A DNA stretch of 64,000 bases from JAWKRB01 sp041389885 (GCA_041389885.1 JAWKRB010000015.1:1-64000); one strand, 5' to 3'. Counted from the first letter of the stretch, positions 51,180 through 60,882 are shown. Notes: generated by a model from the letters alone, not told the origin. Translations and numbers: made by a program.

Positions 51180-54100
51180 ATGCGAAGACTTTCCTTGGTC
51201 GTTGTCGTCGGCGCGCTTGCAGCGTGTGGCGACAACCAGGCCGTCACCGGAGGGGCCGACACCGGCACCACCGGCGGCGATGGCGCGATGATGTCGGGCG
51301 ATGCCGCCGACGACGGCGGGATGACCGGTCAGGACGGCGCCGCGCCGAACGACACCGGCTCGACCGACTCGGGGATGACCAGCGGTGACACCGGGATGAC
51401 CGGCATGGACACCCCGACGCCGGATGACACCGGGATGACCAGCGACGCCGGGATGACCGGCGACGCCGGGATGGGCGGCGACGACGCTGGGATGACCGGC
51501 GGCGACGCGGCGATGGGCGACGACGCGGCGATGGGCGAAGACGGCGGCGGCACCGCCTGCGTCACCGAGTCGACGCGCCCCTGCTACTCGGGGCCTGACG
51601 GCACCGACGGCGTCGGGCGCTGCCGCGGCGGCACGCAGGTGTGCGGCAACGACCAGATGTGGAGCGCGTGCGCCGGCGAGGTCGTTCCGGCGATGTCGGA
51701 GGTGTGCGGCAACGGCATCGACGACAACTGCAACGGCATGGCCGACGAGGGCTGCGGCGAGTGCATGGCGGGGCAGACCCGGCCCTGCTACTCGGGCCCG
51801 ACGGGCACGCTGAGCCAGGGCCGCTGCGTGGCTGGCACGCAGACCTGCGACTCGATGGGGCAGTGGTCGATGACCTGCAGCGGCGAGGTGCTCCCGGCGT
51901 CCTCGGAGACCTGCGGCAACATGGTCGACGACAACTGCAACGGCATGACCGACGAGGGCTGCGGCGAGTGCATGCCGGGCAACACCCGGCCCTGCTACAG
52001 CGGCGCCACCTCGACGCGCGGCGTGGGCCGCTGCATGGCGGGCATTCAGGTCTGCGGGCCGAACGGCTCGTACGGCACGGCCTGCATCGGCGAGGTGCTC
52101 CCCACGTCGTCGGAGACGTGCGGGAACACGGTCGACGACGACTGCAACGGCATGGTCGACGACAACTGCGGCGAGTGCACGCCGGGTGAGACCCGCGCGT
52201 GCTACTCGGGCGCCACGGGCACGCAGAACGTGGGCCGCTGCGTGGGCGGGACCCAGGTGTGCCAGACCAACCGCACCTGGGCGATGGAGTGCACGGGCCA
52301 GGTCGTTCCCCAGGCGGAGACCTGCAACACCCTCGACGACGACTGCGACGGCATGAGCGACGAGGAGCCCGACGCGCCCATGGGCTGCGGGCTCGCCAAC
52401 GCCGCGGCGCGCTGCAGCATGGGCGCCTGCGCCATCGCCACCTGCACCACGGGCTACGCGGACTGCGACACGAGCGCGACCAACGGCTGCGAGGTCGACA
52501 CCCGCGTGAACGTGAACCACTGCGGCGCCTGCGGCCGCCGCTGCGCCCAGGGGCAGACCTGCAACGAGGGCCGCTGCGAGGGCGGTTCGGGCCTCGAGCT
52601 CGCCGCGAACTACCTCCACATGTGCGCGCAGCAGACCGACGGCTCGACGGTCTGCTGGGGCTACAACAACGCCGGCCAGCTCGGTGACTTCACCACGGTG
52701 AACCGCAGCGCGCCGGTGACCGTCGACGGCGTCGGCGAGGTCCGCCGCCTCGCGGTGGGCAACTCGCACTCCTGCGTGCTCCGCGTCGACGGCACCGTCG
52801 CGTGCTGGGGCATCGGATCCAACGGCCAGCTCGGCGACGGCTCGACGGCGACCCGTCAGGCCCCGACGCCCAGCTTCGGCGTGTCGGAGGCGATCTCGCT
52901 CGCGGCGGGCTCGGCCCACACCTGCGTCGTGCGCCGTGACGGCACCGTGCGCTGCTGGGGCTACAACAACTACGGCCAGCTCGGCGACGCGACCACCACC
53001 CAGCGCGTGCTCCAGACCGTCGCGATGGGGATCACCAACGGCCAGGAGGTCGTCGCGGGCCAGTCGCACACGTGTGTGCTGCGCGCCAACGGCACGGTGT
53101 CGTGCTTCGGCTTGAACTCCAGCGGCCAGCTCGGCGACGGCACCACCGCCAACCGCAGCGCGCCGGTGAACGTCGTGGGCGTGACCGACGCGGTGCAGGT
53201 CGCCGTGAGCACCACGCACGCCTGCGCGCTGCGCAGCACCGGCGGCGTGCAGTGCTGGGGCCTCAACAACAGCGGCCAGCTCGGCGACGGGACCACCACG
53301 AACCGCAACGCGCCGATCCCCGTGATGGGCGTCACCGACGCGGTGCAGATCGCCGTGGGCGACCGCTTCTCCTGCGCGCTGCGCCAGGGCGGCTCGGTGC
53401 TCTGCTGGGGCTACAACAACCTCGGCCAGCTCGGCGACGGCACCACGTCGACCCGCGTGATCCCCGGCCCCGTGCCTGGGATCACCGACGCCACCCGCCT
53501 CGTCGCGGGGCTGCAGCACCTCTGCGTGCGCCGCGCCACCGGCGCCGTGCAGTGCTGGGGCGGCGGCACCTACGGACAGCTCGGCGACGGCGGCTTCGCC
53601 AACCGCAACCGCGTCGCCCCGGTGATCTTCGCGGTGCCCGCGCCCGAGGGCTGCTCGGGCCCGGGCTGCGGCGAGGTCGGCATGAGCCAGTCGGGCAACA
53701 CCGGCTGCTCCCTCACCCCCTCGAACCGCGTGGTGTGCTGGGGGTACAACAACTACCGCCAGCTCGGCGACTCGCTCACCACCACCACCAACCGCGCCGG
53801 GGCCGGCTACGTCGAAGGGCTCTCGGACGTCGCGCAGGTCAAGGCGGGTCCCTCGCACGCGTGCGCCCGGCTGCGCACAGGCGGCGTGCGCTGCTGGGGC
53901 CTCGGCACCAGCGGGCAGATCGGCGACGGCTCGACCACCAACCGCCCCACGCCCGTCGATGTCTTCGGGATCACCGACGCCACGGACCTGGCCGTGGGCT
54001 ACACGCACACCTGCGTCGTGCGCGCGGGCGGCGCCGTCTGGTGCTGGGGCAACAACACCTACGGCGCCACCGGCGGCGCCACCGCCTCGGCGATCACCAC

Positions 54101-54737
54101 GCCTCGCGCGGTGGCGGGCATCACCGACGCCGTGCAGGTCACCGCGGGCGACCGCTTCACCTGCGTGCGCCTCATGGACAACACCGTGCGCTGCTTCGGC
54201 CTCGGCACCAGCGGGCAGCTCGGCAACGGCGCGAGCGCGTCGCAGATCAACCCGGTCACCGCGATCGGGCTCACCGACGCGGTGCAGATCGACGCGGGCG
54301 CGAACCACGCCTGCGCGCGCCGCTCGGGCGGCGGGGTCATGTGCTGGGGCCTCAACACCTACGGCCAGATCGGCAACAGCTCGACCTCGACCCGCAACCT
54401 CCCGACCATGGTCGGCGTGATCGACAACGCGAGCTGGATCTCGGCGGGCTCGAACTACACCTGCGTGGTCCGGGCGACCGGCGCGGCCCTGTGCTGGGGC
54501 TACAACAACTACGGTCAGGTCGGAGACAACACCACGACCAACCGCACCATCCCGGTGTCGGTGCTGGGGATCACCGACGCGGTGCAGATCCACGCGGGCA
54601 ACGCGGTGACCTGTGTTCGGCGGCAGGACGGCTCGGTGCAGTGCATCGGGTACAACGGCTACGCGAGCCTCGGCGACGGGTCCGCCACCAACCGCAGGAC
54701 CTTCTCCAACCGCCTGCCGGTCTTCGGTCTCCCCTGA
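51180..54737 (+). CDS. Surface lipoprotein: MopE repeats plus RCC1-like propeller
   Basis: 1185 aa. MRRLSLVVVVGALAACGDN has a lipobox with Cys16; AGGAG lies 9 nt before the ATG. A Gly/Thr/Asp-rich spacer (about 20-120) contains GMTGDAG-type repeats. Four MopE-type units (about 123-395) follow, each with RPCYSG, then a Cys pair and NCNGM-AD(E)GC-type metal-like motifs (ETCGNMVDDNCNGMTDEGCG). The rest (about 470-1180) is a run of about 14 RCC1-like blades, each close to 48 residues, with CWGYNN.GQLGDG and HTC motifs. RCC1-type propellers act as binding platforms. MopE proteins are copper-regulated surface proteins in methanotrophs, so a metal-related role is possible. It is probably displayed on the outside. 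Confidence 0.8.
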   Translation: MRRLSLVVVVGALAACGDNQAVTGGADTGTTGGDGAMMSGDAADDGGMTGQDGAAPNDTGSTDSGMTSGDTGMTGMDTPTPDDTGMTSDAGMTGDAGMGGDDAGMTGGDAAMGDDAAMGEDGGGTACVTESTRPCYSGPDGTDGVGRCRGGTQVCGNDQMWSACAGEVVPAMSEVCGNGIDDNCNGMADEGCGECMAGQTRPCYSGPTGTLSQGRCVAGTQTCDSMGQWSMTCSGEVLPASSETCGNMVDDNCNGMTDEGCGECMPGNTRPCYSGATSTRGVGRCMAGIQVCGPNGSYGTACIGEVLPTSSETCGNTVDDDCNGMVDDNCGECTPGETRACYSGATGTQNVGRCVGGTQVCQTNRTWAMECTGQVVPQAETCNTLDDDCDGMSDEEPDAPMGCGLANAAARCSMGACAIATCTTGYADCDTSATNGCEVDTRVNVNHCGACGRRCAQGQTCNEGRCEGGSGLELAANYLHMCAQQTDGSTVCWGYNNAGQLGDFTTVNRSAPVTVDGVGEVRRLAVGNSHSCVLRVDGTVACWGIGSNGQLGDGSTATRQAPTPSFGVSEAISLAAGSAHTCVVRRDGTVRCWGYNNYGQLGDATTTQRVLQTVAMGITNGQEVVAGQSHTCVLRANGTVSCFGLNSSGQLGDGTTANRSAPVNVVGVTDAVQVAVSTTHACALRSTGGVQCWGLNNSGQLGDGTTTNRNAPIPVMGVTDAVQIAVGDRFSCALRQGGSVLCWGYNNLGQLGDGTTSTRVIPGPVPGITDATRLVAGLQHLCVRRATGAVQCWGGGTYGQLGDGGFANRNRVAPVIFAVPAPEGCSGPGCGEVGMSQSGNTGCSLTPSNRVVCWGYNNYRQLGDSLTTTTNRAGAGYVEGLSDVAQVKAGPSHACARLRTGGVRCWGLGTSGQIGDGSTTNRPTPVDVFGITDATDLAVGYTHTCVVRAGGAVWCWGNNTYGATGGATASAITTPRAVAGITDAVQVTAGDRFTCVRLMDNTVRCFGLGTSGQLGNGASASQINPVTAIGLTDAVQIDAGANHACARRSGGGVMCWGLNTYGQIGNSSTSTRNLPTMVGVIDNASWISAGSNYTCVVRATGAALCWGYNNYGQVGDNTTTNRTIPVSVLGITDAVQIHAGNAVTCVRRQDGSVQCIGYNGYASLGDGSATNRRTFSNRLPVFGLP

Positions 54738-54826
54738 TCCTTGCCCGCCGCACGGTGACCGCCGCGCGGCGCTTCTCTCCCCACGGACCTCTTTGATCTC
54801 GCGCCGCATGGGATATGTTCCCGGCG

Positions 54827-55090
54827 ATGACGGACGAACTGCGCGAGCGCCTCGCGGCTCACATCACGGAGCACCTCCGCGCGCACCCCCTCGACGGGGT
54901 CAGCCTGCTCCTCGGGGCCGTTGATCCCATCGAGGGCGGGCTGCGCGCGTGCTTCGTGACCGACCAGCCCATGTCGTCGGCGAGCCTGCGCCTCCCCGGC
55001 GTGGTGAACGACGCGCTGCGGGCCGCCCTCGGCGCGGTCCCCGAGGCGCGGGGCCAGCGCATCGAGGTTCGGGTCGACACCGAGGTCTGA
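54827..55090 (+). CDS. Small protein of unknown function upstream of the K+ channel
   Basis: 87 aa from the ATG at 54827; an ATG at 54815 would add four residues, and neither has a clear ribosome site. The sequence is a compact alpha/beta unit: ELRERLAAHITEHLRAHPLD, then GVSLLLGAVDPIEGGLRACF, VTDQPMSSASLRLPGVV, and RGQRIEVRVDTEV. There is no signal or membrane segment. It ends one base before the K+ channel gene begins, so they are probably co-transcribed. No family is recognised; an adaptor or regulator for the channel is possible. Confidence 0.5.
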   Translation: MTDELRERLAAHITEHLRAHPLDGVSLLLGAVDPIEGGLRACFVTDQPMSSASLRLPGVVNDALRAALGAVPEARGQRIEVRVDTEV

Positions 55091-55091
55091 G

Positions 55092-56135
55092 ATGGGAGTG
55101 CTCGCCGCGCGGCTCCGTGGAGCGACGCTCTTTCTGCTCACGGTGGTGTGCGTTGGAACCGCCGGGATCCACTCCCTGGGCCACGGGCGCTGGACGTGGT
55201 TTCAATCCCTCTATCACACGCTGATCACCCTCACGACGGTGGGCTACGGCGAGCTCCCGGGGATGGAGAACAACCTCCCCGCGCGCGCCTTCTCCCTGGT
55301 GCTGGTGATCGCCGGCGCGGGGAGCGTGGTGTACTTCGCGTCGATCGTGACGGCGCTCTTCGTCGAGGGGGAGCTTCGGCACTATTTTCGAAGGAGCAGG
55401 ATGCGCAAATCGATCGACGGGATGCACGGGCACATCATCGTGTGCGGCGTCGGGAGGACCGGGGCGCACATCGTCGAGGAGCTCTCGCGCTGCGCGAGGC
55501 CCTTCGTGGCCATCGACTCCGACGCCGCGGAGATGGAGCGCCTCGAGCGGGAGTACCCCGGCATGCGCTACATCGTCGGAGACGCCACGGAGGACGCGGT
55601 GCTGCAGACCGCCGGCATCTCCCGCGCCGAGGGCCTCGTCGCGGCGCTCTCCGACGACCAGACGAACCTCTACGTCACCCTCTCGGCGCGCTCGCTCAAC
55701 CCGAGCCTGCGGATCATCGCCAAGGCGGTGGAGCAGTCCGCCGTGCCGAAGCTCGCGCGGGTGGGCGCCGACAAGGTCGTGTCGACGAACCGCATCGGCG
55801 GGCTGCGGCTCGCGAGCGAGCTGATTCGACCCAACGTGACCGAGTTCCTCGACACGATGATGCGCGACCCGAAGCACGTGCTGCGCATCGAGGAGGTGAT
55901 GCTCCACGAGGGCGCCGTGTTCTCGAACAAGACCCTCGCCGACGCGGGGATCCGAAGGGTGGCCGACGTGCTCGTGGTGGCCGTGCGCGGCGCCGACGGG
56001 AGCTACACGTTCAACCCTGGCGCCGAGACCCTGCTGAAGGTCGGCTGCACCCTGATCTTTCTCGGGGAGCTCGATCAGGTGCTGAAGCTCAGGGCGGCCC
56101 TGACCGAGCGCCGGAGCGCCTCGCCAGGGCCGTGA
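55092..56135 (+). CDS. Potassium channel with RCK (TrkA-N/TrkA-C) domains
   Basis: 347 aa. Two membrane helices (about 12-27 and 65-88) flank a pore loop with the K+ selectivity filter TTVGYGE at 48-54. The cytosolic part has a TrkA-N/RCK nucleotide-binding domain (about 113-235; IIVCGVGRTGAHIVEEL, then FVAIDSDAAEMERLE and IVGDATEDAVL) and a TrkA-C domain at the end (RVADVLVVAVRGADG, TLIFLGELDQVLKL). The protein would form a tetrameric K+ channel whose gate is controlled by ligands such as NAD(H) or Ca2+ at the RCK ring. It is one base after the small unknown ORF. The end lies 7 bp from the convergent FHA gene's stop. Confidence 0.93.
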   Translation: MGVLAARLRGATLFLLTVVCVGTAGIHSLGHGRWTWFQSLYHTLITLTTVGYGELPGMENNLPARAFSLVLVIAGAGSVVYFASIVTALFVEGELRHYFRRSRMRKSIDGMHGHIIVCGVGRTGAHIVEELSRCARPFVAIDSDAAEMERLEREYPGMRYIVGDATEDAVLQTAGISRAEGLVAALSDDQTNLYVTLSARSLNPSLRIIAKAVEQSAVPKLARVGADKVVSTNRIGGLRLASELIRPNVTEFLDTMMRDPKHVLRIEEVMLHEGAVFSNKTLADAGIRRVADVLVVAVRGADGSYTFNPGAETLLKVGCTLIFLGELDQVLKLRAALTERRSASPGP

Positions 56136-56142
56136 GCCGCGC

Positions 56143-57431
56143 TCAGAGGATCTGCAGGCGAAAGAGCTGCTGGCCCATGAGCAGGTAGTCTCCGTTGCGG
56201 AGGCCGCGCTGCTCGCGGATGCGCACGTACGAGCCGTTGCTGCTGCCCACGTCGGTGAGGGTCAGCTTGCCGTTCACCACGGCGAGGTGGCAGTGGAGCC
56301 CGGACACGTAGCCGTCCTCGGGGAAGAGGATGTCTCCGCGCTCGCGCCCGAGGTAGAGCCCGGTGACCGGCACCGGGAAGGCGTTGCCGTAGGCGTCGCG
56401 GCCGGTGACCAGGGAGATGCGCCCCACCAGCCCCTCGCTCTCGCTCCCGATGCGCTCGGTGCCGTCGGCGAGGCGGGAGACCTCCGAGAACGCCTCGAAG
56501 AGCAGGATCTCCTGCCCGATGCGAAACACGTCCCCGTCGTTGATCTCGACGGCCACCTGGCGCTCGACCCGCACGTACACCCCGTTGAGGGAGCCGTCGT
56601 CGCGCACCGTGACCGCGCCCGGCGCGATCAGAAAGGTCGCGTGGCGGGGTGAGAGGTAGGTGTCCTGCTGAAAGAGGGGACCGCTGTCTCGCCCGACCTG
56701 GCTCTCGCCCTCGTGGAGGGGAAAGGTCCCCCCCTCGGATCCGTCGGGGCGGATCAGCACCAGCCGCGCGCGCTCGACCATCGCCGGCCGCGCGGGGGGC
56801 GTGGGCATCACGTGCGCCACGGGCTGGGCCACGGGCTGAGGCGCGGCCTGCGGCGCGCTCGCCATGTCGAAGCCGCAGGTGATGCAGAAGCGGTTGCCGC
56901 GCGGGTTGGGCGTCGCGCAGTTCGGACAACTCGGCGGCGCGCCCGCGGGGTGGGACGCGGGCGCCTGGGCCACCGGGGGCTGCGCCGCGGGGGGCGGCTG
57001 GTAGGGCGCCTGGGCCGCGGGGGGCGGCTGGTAGGGCGCCTGGGCCGCGGGGGGCGGCTGGTAGGGCGCCTGGGCCACGGGGGGCTGCTGGAAGGGCGCC
57101 TGAGCCACGGGGGCTGCTGGAAGGGCGCCTGGGCCACGGGGGCTGCTGGAAGGGCGCCTGGGCCACGGGGGCTGCTGGAAGGGCGCCTGGGCCACGGGGC
57201 TGTTGGAAGGGCGCCTGGGCCACGGGGGCACGGCGCGGCCTCTGCCACGTTCTGAGGCGCCACCGGCTGCGCGGGCCCGCGCCCGTTCACGGCGGGGACG
57301 CTCGACGCGGGGGGCGTGGGGCGGAACGGACGGTTGCCACCGCCCGTCTCGCGCGGGAGTTCGTTGCCGCAGCCCAGGCAGAACTTGTAGTGGTCCTGGT
57401 TCTCCTTGCCGCACTTCGGACAGACAATCAC
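56143..57431 (-). CDS. Zinc-ribbon/double-FHA protein, frame disrupted in a Pro/Gln repeat
   Basis: The real start is the GTG at 57431: GGAGGA lies about 6 nt upstream, and the first residues (IVCPKCGKENQDHYKFCLGC) form a zinc ribbon. The C-terminal part (about 56143-56960) holds a second ribbon (CPNCATPNPRGNRFCITCG) and two FHA domains: LSPRHATFLI with DDGSLNGVYV, and VSGLHCHLAV with DVGSSNGSYV. In between lies a tandem repeat of PVAQAPFQQPP units. Some units are 28 or 29 bp instead of 30, so the start and end are in different frames. As read here, translation from 57431 does not reach the FHA domains. Phase variation or homopolymer errors could explain it. FHA domains read phosphothreonine, and the upstream neighbour is a similar protein. 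Confidence 0.7.
56961..57230 (-). repeat. 30-bp Pro/Gln repeat with variable C-tracts
   Basis: Eight or nine units of GTGGCCCAGGCGCCCTTCCA plus CAGCCCCC(C). In gene order, the C-runs that end the units are 4, 5, 5, 5, then 6 or more, so the units are 28, 29, 29, 29 and then 30 bp. The last units change to GCGGCCCAGGCGCCCTACCA and keep 30 bp. Unit lengths that are not multiples of three shift the frame at each step. Confidence 0.85.
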
Positions 57432-57468
57432 GGTGTTCCTCCGTCGCTCGCTCTGATGGCTCGAAGCC

Positions 57469-58614
57469 TCACGCCGAGATGTCCACGCGGAGCAGCTCGC
57501 GGCCGATGAATAGGTAGTCGCCGTGCAGGAGCTCGCGCTCCCCATGGATCGACAGGTACGTCCCGTTCTTGCTGCCCGTGTCGACGATTTGATACGCGCC
57601 GTTCGCGGTGAGCTCGACCCGGCAGTGCCGCGTGGACATGTACGGGTCGTTGGGGAAGTTCATGTCGCAGCTCTCGCGGCCGATGGTGATCGCGTTCTCT
57701 CGCGCGCACACCTGCGTCGCCGACACGCCCCCGCGGAGCACCTGCGCCACGCGAAACGGCGAGGGCTTCTTGGGCGACGAGTAGAACAGCGTGCCGTCGG
57801 GCTCGGGGCCGTCGGCCGCGCGGGGCGTGGTCTCGAGGCGAAACACCTGCTCCCCCGAGAGGAAGCAGTCGCCCGGCTGCAGCGCCGCCATGCCCTTGAT
57901 GCGGAGGTACACCCCGTTCGCCGACGACTCGTCGCGCACGACCAGGCGCCCGTCGTCGCGGTAGTAGAACACCGCGTGAAGGGGCGAGACCCAGTTGTCT
58001 CGGTCAAAGAGGATGTCTCCCTGGGTGCGGCCGCAGGGGTGCTGCCGGCCTCCCAGGAGGAACGCCGTCTCGTCCGAGGGGTCGGTCTGAAAGCCCTCGC
58101 CCTTGATCACCACGAGCTTGGCCTTGCCGGGCTCGAGCATCTTGGAGAGCAGGAGGGTCTGGGCCGTGACCACGTCGCGCGGGACGGGCTCCCCGCAGCG
58201 GCCGCAGAACTTGTGCCCCTGGGGCACCGGCGAGTAGCACTTCTTGCAAACGTAGCTGCGAGCCTGATCCATCAACGCCTCCGTGAGCGCGAATCGCACG
58301 GGAATCTTGAAGGGACCCACCGGGGGCCGCGGCGCGTCGTCGAACGGCAGGGCCACCTCGTCGAGCGAGGGGAGCGCCTGGTCGAGCATCGCGTCGAGCT
58401 CGGGGTCGATCGTGGGAGGCTCCTCCCGCAAGGGTTCGTCCAACGCGGCGGGGGCGTCGACGAAGAAACCCTGTGAAATCGCAGGGTTGAAAGGTGCGGC
58501 GCTTCGCTGGGGCGTCGAAGCGCAGCGATGTCGCGCACGAGGGCACTCGGTCGCAGCCATTGGCGCGAATGCGTCACAGGTCCCACAGACGAAACCGACA
58601 TCGAGCTCCATCAA
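57469..58614 (-). CDS. Zinc-ribbon/double-FHA protein
   Basis: 381 aa from the ATG at 58614 (a second ATG follows directly). An N-terminal Cys pair (VCGTCDAF) is separated from a zinc ribbon at about 120-145 (YVCKKCYSPVPQGHKFCGRC). Two FHA domains follow: about 165-265 (VSPLHAVFYYRDDGRL, DESSANGVYLRI), and about 290-378 (ITIGRESCDMNFPNDPYM, STRHCRVEL, DTGSKNGTYLSI). It has no membrane segment. It is a paralogue of the product of the next gene downstream, with the same ribbon-plus-two-FHA layout and SNGxY/KNGTY motifs. FHA domains bind phosphothreonine, so both proteins are possible readers of the kinases in this window. A 38-nt gap separates the two genes. Confidence 0.85.
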   Translation of the reverse strand: MMELDVGFVCGTCDAFAPMAATECPRARHRCASTPQRSAAPFNPAISQGFFVDAPAALDEPLREEPPTIDPELDAMLDQALPSLDEVALPFDDAPRPPVGPFKIPVRFALTEALMDQARSYVCKKCYSPVPQGHKFCGRCGEPVPRDVVTAQTLLLSKMLEPGKAKLVVIKGEGFQTDPSDETAFLLGGRQHPCGRTQGDILFDRDNWVSPLHAVFYYRDDGRLVVRDESSANGVYLRIKGMAALQPGDCFLSGEQVFRLETTPRAADGPEPDGTLFYSSPKKPSPFRVAQVLRGGVSATQVCARENAITIGRESCDMNFPNDPYMSTRHCRVELTANGAYQIVDTGSKNGTYLSIHGERELLHGDYLFIGRELLRVDISA

Positions 58615-58699
58615 GGTGCGCGTCCCCGTCGTTCGCCGCTCGCGAAACGGGCCGTTAGGCTAGGCAAAGGTCCCCGCGGCGTCAAATGAATCCTTGAGG

Positions 58700-59950
58700 T
58701 CACGGGCTCAGCTCTGCCGCCGCGGCGCTCTGCGCGGCGTGGCGGTCCCAGCCCCGCAAGAGGGGGATCGGCGCGACGCAAAGCCCGGCGGCGAGGAGGA
58801 ACGAGGCCGGCGCGCCGAGCAGGTCGGCCACGCCGGAGCCCAGGAGCGAGCCCGCGAAAATCGCCACGACGTTCAGGCTGGTCAGGGCGGTGTAGTGCAT
58901 CGCGGCCTGGTCCCGACGGGTCGCGGTCATCAGCCCGGCGAAGAGCGCCGTGGTCGACACGCCGCCCGCGAAGTGCTCCAGCGCGATGAGCCCCGTGGTG
59001 AGCCCGCGCGGCGCGCCGAGGCGGTCGATCATCGCAAGGGGGAGCACCGTGAGCGCCTGCATCACCGCCGCGGTGATCATCGCCGCGCGCTCGCCCAGGG
59101 AGCGGTGCATCTGCGCGCCGATGAGGGAGCCCAGCACCGACGCGCCCGCGCCGAAGGTCACCACCGCGTGGCCGATCTCGGCGCGGGTCCAGTGGTGGTC
59201 GACGAGGAGCGGCTTGATGATCCCCGAGGCCGCGTGGGCGCCCAGCTTGTAGCTCAGCGCCACGGCGGTCACGCGCCACGCGTCGCGGGCGGTGAGGTCG
59301 CGGAGCAGCGCGCGCCCGCCGTAGGCGCTCTCCCGCCGAGGGAGCGCGTCGCCCGCGGCGGCGATCTCTTCGGGAGACTCCCCGCGCAGCGCGAAGGCCC
59401 CGCCACCGATCGCCGCGATGAGCGCCGCGCACGCGAGCAGCGTGCCCCGCGGGCCCAGGGAGTGCGAGAGCAGGAGCATCCCGCCGCCGCCCACGATCAT
59501 CCCGACGCGGTAGCCCGCGACCTGCGCGGCGTTGCCGTACCCGCGGTCCTTCTCGCCGAGTGTGCGCACGGCGAAGGCGTCGACGAAGATGTCCTGCGTG
59601 GCCGCGACGAGGGCGGCGAGGAAGGTCAGCGCGAACCACGCCGCGAGCACGGGCGGCGGACCCGCGAAGGCCGCGTGCAGCGCCATCACCGCAGAGAGCG
59701 CGAGCTGCAGCGCGAGGAGGATCCCCCGCGCGCGGAGGCGCACCGCGGGGCGGTCGGCCACCGACGCCCAGAGGATCTTCAGCTGCCACGGCGCCTGCAG
59801 CCAGCCCGTGAGCGCGATGGCCGTGCGCGACGCGCCGCCCTCGCGGAGCACCACCGGCAGGAACTCCGCGGCGAAGCCGAAGGGGATGCCCTGCGCCGCG
59901 TACAGCAGGGAGAGCGCCGTGAGCACCCCCGCGCGGCGCTGAGGGTTCAC
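58700..59950 (-). CDS. MFS transporter, AmpG-like
   Basis: 416 aa from a GTG at 59950 in a GTGA overlap with the hydrolase gene. About twelve membrane helices are present. The start (LTALSLLYAAQGIPFGFAAE, FLPVVLREGG) has the YxxQGIPxG pattern of AmpG-type permeases, and WQLKILWASVADR matches the conserved loop after helix 2. AATQDIFVDAFAVRTL is another conserved block of that group. AmpG imports muropeptides for cell-wall recycling. Other members of this branch carry other substrates, so the exact one is uncertain. Coupling to an alpha/beta hydrolase suggests the pair acts on the same compound. Confidence 0.82.
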   Translation of the reverse strand: MNPQRRAGVLTALSLLYAAQGIPFGFAAEFLPVVLREGGASRTAIALTGWLQAPWQLKILWASVADRPAVRLRARGILLALQLALSAVMALHAAFAGPPPVLAAWFALTFLAALVAATQDIFVDAFAVRTLGEKDRGYGNAAQVAGYRVGMIVGGGGMLLLSHSLGPRGTLLACAALIAAIGGGAFALRGESPEEIAAAGDALPRRESAYGGRALLRDLTARDAWRVTAVALSYKLGAHAASGIIKPLLVDHHWTRAEIGHAVVTFGAGASVLGSLIGAQMHRSLGERAAMITAAVMQALTVLPLAMIDRLGAPRGLTTGLIALEHFAGGVSTTALFAGLMTATRRDQAAMHYTALTSLNVVAIFAGSLLGSGVADLLGAPASFLLAAGLCVAPIPLLRGWDRHAAQSAAAAELSP

Positions 59951-60831
59951 GCGAGGCCCGAGAGAAAGCGCTGGACGGCCTCGGCGACCTCGTCGCGCTG
60001 CTCGAGGGGCGCGGCGTGCGAGGCGCCCTCGAGGCGCACCAGGGTCGCGCCGGGGATCTGCCGCGCCATCTGCTCCGCGTAGCGAACGGGGGTGAACGAG
60101 TCGCGCTCCGCGGCGATCACCAGCGCGGGCACGCGGATCGACGGCAGGAGGTCTTCGGCGCTGTGCGCGCCCGCCGCCGCGAGCATGCGAAAGAACAGCG
60201 CCGGGTCCATGCGCGCGATGTGCTCGAAGTACGGGATCATGTCCTCGGTCTGCATCCGCAGGGCGTCGACCTCGCCGAGCCAGCGACTCGCCGTCGCGAG
60301 GAGCTCCGCGGGGCCGCTCTTCCACAGCGCGCGGGCGAGCACGGGGTGGCGCTCGATGAACGACAGCAGCCGCGGGATCGCGTGCAGCAGCGCGTCGCTG
60401 CCCTTGAAGGTGCGGGTGATGTTCCCGTAGCTCCCGCACACGAGCACCAGCGCGGCCACGGCCTCGGGGCGCTGGCGGTACGCCTCGAGGCACACCTGCG
60501 TGCCCATGGAGTGACCGATCAGCGCCGCGCGGGCGAGGCCCTTCGACGCCAGCACCGCGTGGAGGTCGGCGGCGTGGTCGGCGATGTGAATGCGCGAGAG
60601 GTCACGGGGCGTGTCGGAGCGGCCGTGGGCGCGGTAGTTCCAGTGCACCACCCTGCGATCCGCCGCGAGGGCGACGCGGAGGTACTTCCAGATGAACCCG
60701 TCGCAGGCGATGCCGTCGCAGAGCAGGGCGGGCACCCCCTCGCCCCCGCCCTCTTCAGAGACGTAGAGCAGCGTGCCGTCGGCGGCCTCTGCGGTCCCCT
60801 CGCGGGTCAGTCGCGCGGTGCTCTCGATCAT
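59947..60831 (-). CDS. Alpha/beta hydrolase
   Basis: 294 aa. The nucleophile elbow is GHSMG (106-110, Ser108). The acid is in IAAERDSFTP and the His is in LEGASHAAPLEQ near the end. The oxyanion segment LLCDGIACDGFIWKYL precedes the strand VVHWNYRAHGRSDTP. All of this matches the alpha/beta-hydrolase fold; the cap region (about 145-215) carries SYGNITRTFKGSDAL. No signal peptide is present. It may cleave an ester or amide imported or exported by the MFS transporter encoded in overlap. Substrate unknown. Confidence 0.85.
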   Translation of the reverse strand: MIESTARLTREGTAEAADGTLLYVSEEGGGEGVPALLCDGIACDGFIWKYLRVALAADRRVVHWNYRAHGRSDTPRDLSRIHIADHAADLHAVLASKGLARAALIGHSMGTQVCLEAYRQRPEAVAALVLVCGSYGNITRTFKGSDALLHAIPRLLSFIERHPVLARALWKSGPAELLATASRWLGEVDALRMQTEDMIPYFEHIARMDPALFFRMLAAAGAHSAEDLLPSIRVPALVIAAERDSFTPVRYAEQMARQIPGATLVRLEGASHAAPLEQRDEVAEAVQRFLSGLA

Positions 60832-60882
60832 CGAAGGGGCGGTCGTGGCGCGGCGTCGCCGGCGGGCGCTCGCGGGGTGAGC

